From CAYFJO01 sp964343305 (lineage in GTDB: Bacteria > Planctomycetota > Planctomycetia > Pirellulales > Pirellulaceae), in assembly GCA_964343305.1 (NCBI GenBank), contig CAYFJO010000657.1, forward strand, positions 1 through 5,140: a DNA stretch of 5,140 bases. Direction: 5' to 3'. Numbering within the stretch: the first letter of the stretch is position 1; the number at the start of each line of letters is the position of its first letter. Positions 1 through 5,140 of the stretch are shown here, piece after piece. The notes beneath the pieces were generated by a model. The model saw nothing but the letters and a program-made list of their open reading frames with translations, was not told the DNA's origin and did no database searches. Made by a program: the position numbers and the translations under genes.

Positions 1-537
1 CGGATCGGCGGGCGCACCTTTTTAGGCAACGAGTTCCTGCTTTGGCTCTGGTGGACTCTTGAAACCGAGACGGACACGATCAAATTGCCGGATGGGTCTG
101 AAGTGACCGTCATGCTAAACAAGACACTTGCACTGGAATGCCCACTAGGCGAGTCGGGCAAAGAAACGATTTCCGCGGAATGCCCGATTAGTCTTCCTGA
201 AGCGAAACAAGCCATTCACTTTGGCAAGTTGCCTCGCAAGACCGGAATGATTGCAGTTCGAAACGGTCAGCAATTTGACCTTGTTTTGCAGGCAGAGTGT
301 TTCGCTATTAGCGGAGCGAAGATACATGTTGGGGAAGCGGACAGCTTCGACGACAGTTATCGCATTGACTCAATCCGATTCCTGAGTGAAACGATTGACC
401 TGCTGTTTCACACCTTTTGCGAGCGACGGATAGGAAAATCCTGGAACCAAGACTGCAGGCGATTGGCAAATGGCTGGCATCGATTGGGCCTCGACAACGA
501 AAATCGGCAGCATAACATTGATCGTTTCGAGACCTAA
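1..537 (+). CDS. RdgC-like recombination-associated protein, C-terminal part (5' end outside window)
   Basis: The reading frame is open from the left edge to a TAA at 535-537 and gives 178 residues, so the start lies outside the window; the internal TTG at 85 is not the real start. The stretch LGNEFLLWLWWTLE (residues 8-21), then a short acidic segment, a 'DGSEV' turn, and the block PEAKQAIHFGKLPRKTG (about residues 65-81) resemble, from memory, the C-terminal half of the distant RdgC-like proteins found in planctomycetes and deltaproteobacteria. The end (about residues 115-155) is helical, with a W near the C-terminus, also as in those proteins. Proteobacterial RdgC is a ring-shaped DNA-binding protein that modulates RecA-dependent recombination; whether the planctomycete relatives do the same is not established here. 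The match is by pattern only, and E. coli RdgC itself would align weakly. It is followed closely by the small gene at 555. Confidence 0.6.
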   Translation, partial: RIGGRTFLGNEFLLWLWWTLETETDTIKLPDGSEVTVMLNKTLALECPLGESGKETISAECPISLPEAKQAIHFGKLPRKTGMIAVRNGQQFDLVLQAECFAISGAKIHVGEADSFDDSYRIDSIRFLSETIDLLFHTFCERRIGKSWNQDCRRLANGWHRLGLDNENRQHNIDRFET

Positions 538-554
538 CGGAGAAGTTGAGGCTT

Positions 555-971
555 ATGGAGACCACTGATTTTGCGCAGCTTGAATTCACTGTAAACCCAG
601 ACGACCTTGATGAAGATCGGTTTGTCAGCCTGTGGAATATCGCGGCGTCATCAATGAATGGAGATACCATTCAAGCCAGAGACCTAGCAAGCAAATTCCT
701 GGGGTTTCTCTGCAAACACAAATGTGCCTTTGTGATGGTCAGCCCAGCCGATGCAGACTATCTAGATGGATGGTTTGAGAGAGACAATTCCTTGCTCTAT
801 GACTGGAAGCCCGAAAGCGAGAAAGTTGACGTGTTATCGCAGCACGCTTACGTGCCGTTTGACCTGTTCGTGAAGTTCTTGCATAACCAAAACTTCCAGG
901 GAGACAAGAACTACAATCCCCGTCGCGCCGACCGAGTCGATTGGTTTACCCAGGACTGGAACGTCGGCTAG
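555..971 (+). CDS. Small acidic hypothetical protein (138 aa), probably co-transcribed with the RdgC-like gene
   Basis: I do not recognise a family. The product is 138 residues, rich in Asp, Phe and Trp, with no signal peptide, membrane segment or Cys cluster, so it is probably a soluble cytoplasmic protein. The N-terminal part (LEFTVNPDDLDEDRFVSLW) is acidic. The middle has a predicted helix and a hydrophobic strand (about residues 50-62, ending FVMVSP), and the C-terminus is basic and then aromatic (NPRRADRVDWFTQDW). ATG at 555 is preferred over the in-frame TTG at 546 because the purine-rich GGAGAAG at 539-545 then sits 9 bases upstream, whereas it would abut the TTG. The gene begins 17 bases after the stop of the RdgC-like gene with no terminator between, which suggests one transcript. 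The coding assignment rests on length, good spacing and protein-like composition; the function is unknown. Confidence 0.65.
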   Translation: METTDFAQLEFTVNPDDLDEDRFVSLWNIAASSMNGDTIQARDLASKFLGFLCKHKCAFVMVSPADADYLDGWFERDNSLLYDWKPESEKVDVLSQHAYVPFDLFVKFLHNQNFQGDKNYNPRRADRVDWFTQDWNVG

Positions 972-1308
972 CACTTAAAAAATGTAGAACAGTGTTTCTA
1001 GAAATCATCATTTCGATCGTTGATGCCGTCTGTGACCATGACCCTAGCGATTGCAACGGCAGAAAAGCGCCAGCTCATATACATATTGATGATCCCTGTT
1101 GTCGCTCGGATCACAAGTATCGGGATTTCATCCGCGATCAACTTTCACTTCCGATTCGCAAGTCCTGACGCATTCGCAGTTTACGATCTTCTCGACAACT
1201 ATTTGGCACGGCGGATGCCTTTCAATATGCACGCGACTGGTTGATTGACGGAATTCTCCGACTACTGTCGCCCCGACTCATCAGGTTCACACAATAGAGG
1301 AGTCAAAC
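972..1308 (+). other. Spacer with no convincing gene
   Basis: This 337-base stretch separates the small acidic gene from the secreted repeat protein. Two short staggered open frames cross it (one ending at 1168, one spanning 1020-1244), but neither has a ribosome binding site or a protein pattern I recognise. A weak promoter-like pair, TTGGCA at 1203-1208 and TATGCA at 1226-1231 with 17 bases between, lies 78 bases upstream of the next start and could drive that gene; the -10 element matches the consensus poorly. No clear stem-loop terminator for the upstream genes was found. Confidence 0.5.
1296..1302 (+). promoter_or_regulatory. Strong ribosome binding site AGAGGAG
   Basis: AGAGGAG ends 6 bases before the GTG at 1309. 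It is the best Shine-Dalgarno match in the window. It fixes a GTG start for the repeat protein and supports the reading of this frame over the other open frames through the same repetitive DNA. Confidence 0.8.
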
Positions 1309-1857
1309 GTGAAACGAATCGCATTGGGAATCACCGCCTATAGTATGTTGGCATTCTTGAACACTCCAGCACAAGCATCGGATCTTTCTAAGTTGCTCCA
1401 AGTCATTTTGGGCCATGGCCATTACGCCAAGGGGCACTCTAATTATGGTTACCAGCATGGCCACTACCGCAATGGGCCACAATGCAATAATCAGAGATAC
1501 AGTGGTCATAGAAACGGATTTGGTTATGGTTACGGTCCCCAGGATGGCCACAACCGCCAAGGGCCGAGATACTACGGTGGTCAGAGCGGATTTGGTTACG
1601 GTTTCGGTCGCCAGGATTGTGACAACCGCCACGGGCCGATATATGGCGGTCAGAGAAACGGTTTTGGTCATGGTTTCGGTCCCCAGGATGGCCACAACCG
1701 CCACACACCGAGGTTCGATGGTCAGAGAAACGGATTTGGGCCTAGCCCGCAAACCGTTCATGACCATGGAAACAGGCAGACTCACACCTCCCGGCACGGC
1801 AGGGGCTCGACACGCGGATCGGGATTCGATCATGCATCCGGCCATGGAAGAAGGTAG
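1309..1857 (+). CDS. Secreted Gly/His-rich tandem-repeat protein (182 aa)
   Basis: The start is GTG, set by the strong AGAGGAG site 6 bases upstream. The N-terminus is a classical Sec signal peptide: Lys-Arg at 2-3, a hydrophobic core at about 4-17, and a cleavage motif AQA at 21-23 before SD; there is no lipobox Cys, so the mature protein is expected in the periplasm or outside. The mature part of about 159 residues is low in complexity and rich in Gly, His, Arg, Asn, Gln and aromatic residues. Three tandem units of 24 residues occupy 70-141, each with a GFGxGFG start, a PQDGHNRHGP-like centre and a GGQRN-like end. A degenerate earlier copy covers about 46-69, and a truncated GFGP begins a fourth at 142. 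The tail (150-182) is again His/Arg/Gly-rich. Only two Cys (59 and 104) are present. No family is recognised. Metal binding by the histidines, or a structural envelope or matrix role, is possible but only inferred. It appears to be a single-gene unit, with a stem-loop 33 bases after its stop. Confidence 0.8.
   Translation: MKRIALGITAYSMLAFLNTPAQASDLSKLLQVILGHGHYAKGHSNYGYQHGHYRNGPQCNNQRYSGHRNGFGYGYGPQDGHNRQGPRYYGGQSGFGYGFGRQDCDNRHGPIYGGQRNGFGHGFGPQDGHNRHTPRFDGQRNGFGPSPQTVHDHGNRQTHTSRHGRGSTRGSGFDHASGHGRR
1516..1731 (+). repeat. Three tandem 72-bp coding repeats
   Basis: Units lie at 1516-1587, 1588-1659 and 1660-1731 and encode 24 residues each, so copy-number change keeps the frame. Units 1 and 3 share an identical 27-base core (1533-1559 and 1677-1703), while unit 2 differs there at several bases, including the changes that turn GHN into CDN. 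A diverged ancestor-like copy precedes them at about 1444-1515, recognisable by the GGCCACTACCGC segment. The pattern suggests expansion by unequal exchange or replication slippage within the gene. Confidence 0.85.
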
Positions 1858-1890
1858 CTGAAGAGCGGCAAAGTTTTCTTGCTCACGATT

Positions 1891-1923
1891 GCTCGGCCAG
1901 TCCCAATTGCGGGCTGGCCGGGC
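1891..1923 (+). terminator. G+C-rich stem-loop after the repeat-protein gene, possible terminator
   Basis: CGGCCAG (1894-1900) pairs perfectly with CTGGCCG (1914-1920). After a bulged T, CCC (1902-1904) pairs with GGG (1911-1913), leaving a six-base loop AATTGC. Three more pairs (one a G-T wobble) extend the foot to 1891 and 1923. It starts 33 bases after the stop of the gene ending at 1857. There is no T run on either side, so it is not a classical intrinsic terminator; it may stop transcription less directly or protect the 3' end of the mRNA. Confidence 0.45.
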
Positions 1924-2274
1924 CGGATACCTGCCGTTACTCTCGGACTTCACGGCCCACCTCAGCCAAACACCCCATCAATTCTGTCGCCAACGCCTGC
2001 ATCTACCGGTTCACTCGGCGCTGCCCTCGTTGTTCGAGTATTCCGTATTGTTGCATTAATTGCATTCAAAACAACGGCGAATCTGCCGAGGCCGCTGAGA
2101 ACTTGATCGTTGAAGACCTTTTCACATTCAGATGAACTTGCTAAGACTCGCCGTTGAGGTTGGTCCATGATCCACAATCCACTTGCTTGTTGTTCCTCTC
2201 CTCTTTTTGCTTGGCATCGTTCAAAACGGGTTTCCGACACCGCCCAGATTCTTAAATAGAGCACGAAATATCGA
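1924..2274 (+). other. Spacer upstream of the acyl-AMP ligase gene, nothing firm
   Basis: No gene could be supported in this 351-base stretch. Open frames on both strands (the plus-strand one ending at 2106, and a minus-strand one from 2327 to 1962) have no recognisable protein pattern, and the minus-strand one overlaps the start of the ligase gene. A 30-codon open frame at 2167-2259 has a GAGG at 2156-2159 and lies in the same frame as the ligase, ending at a TAG 15 bases before the ligase start; it could be a leader peptide but is more likely chance. The promoter of the ligase should lie here; no pair of elements close to consensus was found. Confidence 0.45.
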
Positions 2275-4017
2275 GTGAATAACTTCACGCTAGAGACCTT
2301 GGTCGACCTAGTATTGCACCGCGCCAAGGTTCAGCCACAGGATATGGCCTACACGTTCCTGCGAGATGGAGAGCGGGATGAGGACGTCATCACTTATGCG
2401 GATTTAGACCGTCGCTCTCGTGCAGTGGGGGCGCAGTTACAGTCGCTGGGGCTGAAAGATAAGACCGTTCTGCTGCAATTCGAATCCAGCATTGAATACA
2501 TCGTCTCTTTCTTTGGATGCATTCTTGCAGGAGCAATTGCAGTCACATCGTTCCCTCACCGCAGCCGCCGGTTGTTGTCGCGTTTGCGAACGATGGTGGA
2601 AGATTCAGGAGTACGAACAGTACTTTCGACCGACTCTATTTTTCGAGAGATGCGGCGACGTTTTGAAGAAAACGATCGACTTGCGAATCTCAACTGGATT
2701 CGTTTGGAGTCAATCTCAAACGAATTGTCGGATGATTGGCGATACCATACTCCCGATGACAAGACACCAGCATTTTTGCAATACACGTCTGGCTCCACCT
2801 CGAACCCCAAAGGCGTCGCCGTCACTCACTCCAATATTCTCGCTAATCAGAAGATGATTGAGGTTGGCTTCGGACACGATCGTCAATCGCGTATTGCTGG
2901 ATGGCTCCCCTTGTTCCACGACATGGGCTTGATCGGCAATACGATTCAGCCGCTTTATTTAGGTAGTGGTTGCGTGTTTATGTCGCATCGTCAATTTCTG
3001 ATGCGACCGTTCCGTTGGCTTGATGCAATCTCGCGTTATCGTGCGCATTCCAGCGCCGCACCAAATTTCGCCTACGATTATTGCACGGATAGAGTAACAC
3101 AAGAGGAATTGAATCGACTTGACTTATCGAGTTGGAAAGTTGCCTGCGTTGGTGCCGAGCCTGTTCGTAACGAGACACTGGAACGTTTCGCGGCGAAATT
3201 CGCAGCGTGTGGATTCGATCATGGTGCATTCTCGCCAAGTTATGGCCTTGCCGAAGCAACGCTATTCGTGTCCGGGGGTCATAAAGGCGAACTACCCAAG
3301 GAATTGCGATTAAGTGCCCCTGCACTGGAGCAAGATCGGGTAATGGAACATGGGAGTGGCCAGCAGAAAACACGGCTCCTTGTGAGCTGTGGCGGGGCCA
3401 GTTTGTTCGGGCGAGTCGCCATTGTTAACTTGGAAACGTGCGTGGAGTGCCGAGAAAACGAGATTGGTGAGATCTGGTTGTCGGGACCGCACGTCGCTGC
3501 GGGTTATTGGAACAATGCGGAAGCCACGGCGAAAACTTTTGGAGCACGGATTGCGGGCGATGAAAACACGACTTACCTGCGCACGGGAGATTTAGGTTTT
3601 CTGCACGCTGGCGAACTGTTTGTGAGTGGTCGCTGCAAGGATTTGATTATCATTCGTGGCCGCAACCATTACCCACAGGATATCGAACATACCGCGCAGC
3701 GGGCACATCCGCATTTCGAGCCAAGCGGTAGTGCGGCATTCTCCGTGGAGGTCGATGGTGAGGAACGACTTGTTGTGGTGCAAGAAGTGATGCGCACACA
3801 TCGCAGTACGATCGAGAGAGAGCAGGCGACCGATGCCCTTCGCTTTGCGGTCACTTCGGAACATGACGTTCATGCCTATGAAGTAGTGCTCTGTAATGTA
3901 GGCACACTTCCCAAGACTTCGAGCGGAAAGTTACAGAGAGGAGCCTGTCGCGAGGCTTACCTCAATGAATCGCTCCCCAGCCTGAGGCTCACAGTCCCTC
4001 GTGCCAGTGCCGCCTAA
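2275..4017 (+). CDS. Fatty-acyl-AMP ligase (FAAL, FadD32-like), stand-alone, 580 aa
   Basis: The enzyme belongs to the adenylate-forming (ANL) superfamily. FAALs activate fatty acids with ATP to acyl-adenylates and pass them to an acyl carrier protein or a polyketide/peptide synthase rather than to CoA. Motifs in order: N-terminal TLVDLV and YTFLRDGE (8-33), P-loop YTSGSTSNPKGV (170-181), the FAAL signature LPLFHDMGLIG (211-221), APNFAYDYC (262-270), YGLAEATLFVSG (323-334), LVSCG (369-373) leading to GEIWLSGPHVAAGYW (398-412), TGDLG (437-441) with the ATP-ribose Asp at 439, hinge region GRCKD and GRNHYPQDIE (452-471), and PKTSSGKLQR (546-555) with catalytic Lys552. The length is normal for a FAAL lacking fused domains; it ends shortly after the last motif, with no carrier domain. 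GTG at 2275 is the only start between the in-frame TAG at 2257 and the conserved N-terminus; no clear Shine-Dalgarno precedes it. No synthase or carrier gene lies beside it here, so the acceptor is unknown. All core motifs look intact. Confidence 0.92.
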   Translation: MNNFTLETLVDLVLHRAKVQPQDMAYTFLRDGERDEDVITYADLDRRSRAVGAQLQSLGLKDKTVLLQFESSIEYIVSFFGCILAGAIAVTSFPHRSRRLLSRLRTMVEDSGVRTVLSTDSIFREMRRRFEENDRLANLNWIRLESISNELSDDWRYHTPDDKTPAFLQYTSGSTSNPKGVAVTHSNILANQKMIEVGFGHDRQSRIAGWLPLFHDMGLIGNTIQPLYLGSGCVFMSHRQFLMRPFRWLDAISRYRAHSSAAPNFAYDYCTDRVTQEELNRLDLSSWKVACVGAEPVRNETLERFAAKFAACGFDHGAFSPSYGLAEATLFVSGGHKGELPKELRLSAPALEQDRVMEHGSGQQKTRLLVSCGGASLFGRVAIVNLETCVECRENEIGEIWLSGPHVAAGYWNNAEATAKTFGARIAGDENTTYLRTGDLGFLHAGELFVSGRCKDLIIIRGRNHYPQDIEHTAQRAHPHFEPSGSAAFSVEVDGEERLVVVQEVMRTHRSTIEREQATDALRFAVTSEHDVHAYEVVLCNVGTLPKTSSGKLQRGACREAYLNESLPSLRLTVPRASAA

Positions 4018-4265
4018 AAAAGGGCGGAAAGTCTTACACGCAATTCGGAAATGCTTGACATCGATCGGGCCGTCAGCCTGAAACGGTAAATTGTTAACGA
4101 GCAAATCAAACAAAAAAAAGCCCTTTGGAGTGGGGCAGTACTCTAAATTCATTCTTGTTGGGCACACCAGATCGTCAATCCCCCAAGTGGCGACCGAAGA
4201 ATGCTATCACTTGCCTTGGTGAACCGGTGAAGTGTAATGCGCGAAGAGTTGCGTCTTTCCTTTAT
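4018..4265. other. Convergent intergenic region between the acyl-AMP ligase and gamma-glutamyltransferase genes
   Basis: No gene is seen. A short stem CCGCC/GGCGG (4010-4014 with 4023-4027) encloses the ligase stop codon in its loop but has no T run after it, so it is at best a weak end signal for that gene. On the minus strand, GCCC/GGGC (4120-4123 with 4133-4136) is followed by eight T (complement of 4112-4119); the four-pair stem is too short to call a terminator with confidence, though it could back up the one at 4266-4297. Confidence 0.5.
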
Positions 4266-4297
4266 AGAAAACGGGCGCTGACTCGCATCAGCACCCG
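4266..4297 (-). terminator. Intrinsic terminator of the gamma-glutamyltransferase gene
   Basis: Read on the minus strand, CGGG-T-GCTGA, loop TGCGAG, TCAGC-G-CCCG forms a nine-pair stem with one internal mismatch (4276 against 4293) and is followed at once by TTTTCT (complement of 4266-4271). Stem, loop and T run have the form of a rho-independent terminator. The stop codon of the open frame (4288-4290) lies inside the stem, which is unusual and bears on whether the present reading frame end is the original one. Confidence 0.72.
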
Positions 4298-5139
4298 CCA
4301 AGGGGCACGCTGCCTTTAAGATTATCCGCCGCTAAGTGAGTCACGCAGGTTGTCCCTTGCCCTACGCGATCTTCGATCTGCATGCGTGTCTCTTCAATCA
4401 CTCGGAACCGGGGCGCCTCGATTGCTAGTTGCGGATCGGCACCGAACTCGACAATGTTCAATAGCATCTGAACGGTCGTTTGCAGGATGCCGTAACTACC
4501 GGGCGTGGCGATGGAAAACCAGAACCTACCTTCGCGAAAGACGTGCACTGGGGCCATCGGGCAGGACCATCGCTTTCCAGGTTGCATGACGTTGGGCGTC
4601 GGGCAGTTCGGAGCAATCTCGGTCCAGAACAGCAGGTTGTTGAGAACGATCCCCGTGCCTGGCACCATCACGCCCGAGCCGAAACCTTCGCCCAGTGACT
4701 GCGTAATGCTGGCGATGTTGCCTTGCGAATCGGCCGCGCATAAGTGCGTCGTTAACCCCTCCATATGACCCGGCGGAACTGCTTCGGAAACGGGCGCGCT
4801 TTGCCAGCGTTCTCCCTCGCTTTGGGATGCCTCGTTGTGATCTATCAATTCGCGGCGTTGGGCAACATAGTCTTCGGATAGTAGACGCTCCAGTGGAATG
4901 TCGTGAAACTTTGGATCGCCCCCCCAGCGAATGCGGTCAGCCGTCGCCAGTTTCATCGCTTCACTGAGCAGGTGAATATAGTCCGCCGAGTTGTGCCCCA
5001 TTGATCGCAGGTCGGTCGCTTCGAGCAGTTTCAGCGTTTGCAGAATCTGAAACCCCTCGCAGTTGGGCCGGCATGTCTTGATCTTTAAATTGCGATAGGT
5101 CACCTCGACGGGCGTCTGCCACTCGGGTTCGTAACCAGC
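4288..5139 (-). CDS. ggt: Gamma-glutamyltransferase family protein, C-terminal part; 5' end outside window, 3' end apparently truncated
   Basis: The frame enters from the right edge and ends at TGA 4288-4290, giving 283 residues; the GTG at 5103 is internal. Gamma-glutamyltransferases are secreted N-terminal nucleophile hydrolases that cut themselves in two and transfer or hydrolyse the gamma-glutamyl group of glutathione and related compounds. The fragment shows the end of the large subunit (MGHNSADYIHLLSEAMKLATADR, as two conserved blocks) and then LTTHLCAADSQGN, whose first Thr (residue 130 here, codon 4750-4752) matches the nucleophile and new N-terminus of the small subunit. FGSGVMVPGTGIVLNN follows, as expected. 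The usual GSPGG loop reads ATPGSYGILQT, a variant I associate with a bacterial subgroup. After APRFRV and MQIEDRV (to about 4363) resemblance stops: 24 unrelated residues follow and the final part of the small subunit is missing, leaving 154 residues against 190 in E. coli. It may be truncated or decaying, or contain a sequence error. Family assignment is firm; activity is uncertain. Confidence 0.88.
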   Translation of the reverse strand, partial: AGYEPEWQTPVEVTYRNLKIKTCRPNCEGFQILQTLKLLEATDLRSMGHNSADYIHLLSEAMKLATADRIRWGGDPKFHDIPLERLLSEDYVAQRRELIDHNEASQSEGERWQSAPVSEAVPPGHMEGLTTHLCAADSQGNIASITQSLGEGFGSGVMVPGTGIVLNNLLFWTEIAPNCPTPNVMQPGKRWSCPMAPVHVFREGRFWFSIATPGSYGILQTTVQMLLNIVEFGADPQLAIEAPRFRVIEETRMQIEDRVGQGTTCVTHLAADNLKGSVPLGGC

Positions 5140-5140
5140 C

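Noticed and set aside
1203..1231. Promoter-like TTGGCA and TATGCA with 17-base spacing
   Set aside because: The -10 element matches the consensus at only three positions, and planctomycete promoters are poorly defined, so it is not listed as a feature.
1516..1731. Repeat array considered as CRISPR
   Set aside because: The units are directly adjacent 72-bp coding repeats with no unique spacers and an intact reading frame.
1415..1861. Second plus-strand open frame within the repeat gene
   Set aside because: The repeat unit is a multiple of three, so stop-free stretches recur in other frames. This one has no start signal and a Met/Thr-rich composition typical of a shifted reading.
1303..1953. 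Long minus-strand open frame (216 codons) opposite the repeat protein
   Set aside because: It mirrors the repeats of the plus-strand gene, lacks a signal peptide or ribosome binding site, and gives an implausible Val/Thr-rich repetitive protein. The plus-strand gene has the strong start site.
1962..2327. Minus-strand open frame crossing the start of the acyl-AMP ligase
   Set aside because: It overlaps the conserved N-terminus of the ligase and shows no protein family pattern; a transposase remnant was considered but no motif supports it.
2978..3373. Minus-strand open frame of 131 codons inside the acyl-AMP ligase
   Set aside because: It lies wholly within a well-supported gene and its composition is that of a shadow frame.
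4112..4136. Minus-strand hairpin followed by eight T
   Set aside because: The stem has only four pairs with a nine-base loop, and a better terminator for the minus-strand gene lies at 4266-4297. Kept only as a possible backup.

Overview
The window looks like a piece of chromosome from a bacterium of moderate G+C content. The gene types (an RdgC-like protein of the 'LGNEFLLWLWW' kind, a stand-alone fatty-acyl-AMP ligase, a gamma-glutamyltransferase with a TPGSYG motif, and loosely packed genes with long spacers) fit a planctomycete of the Pirellulaceae type best. That placement is an inference from protein style; there is no rRNA or other marker in the window.

Layout. Positions 1-537 (+) hold the C-terminal 178 residues of an RdgC-like recombination-associated protein cut by the left edge. 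A small acidic protein of unknown function (555-971, +) follows 17 bases later and is probably co-transcribed. A 337-base spacer with no convincing gene leads to 1309-1857 (+), a secreted Gly/His/Arg-rich protein with a clear signal peptide and three 24-residue tandem repeats. A G+C-rich stem-loop lies just after it (1891-1923), followed by a spacer reaching 2274. The largest gene, 2275-4017 (+), encodes a complete 580-residue fatty-acyl-AMP ligase of the FadD32/FAAL type without a fused carrier domain. It converges on a minus-strand gamma-glutamyltransferase (4288-5139, running off the right edge), with an intrinsic terminator for the latter at 4266-4297.

The genes do not form one pathway. 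The first two may be an operon; the repeat protein, the acyl-AMP ligase and the transferase each look like independent units. The points most worth a second look are the repeat-built secreted protein, the transferase that loses family resemblance shortly before its terminator and seems to lack its last roughly 60 residues, and the acyl-AMP ligase with no carrier protein, polyketide synthase or peptide synthetase beside it. No convincing new multi-gene system, CRISPR array, tRNA, rRNA or complete mobile element was seen.
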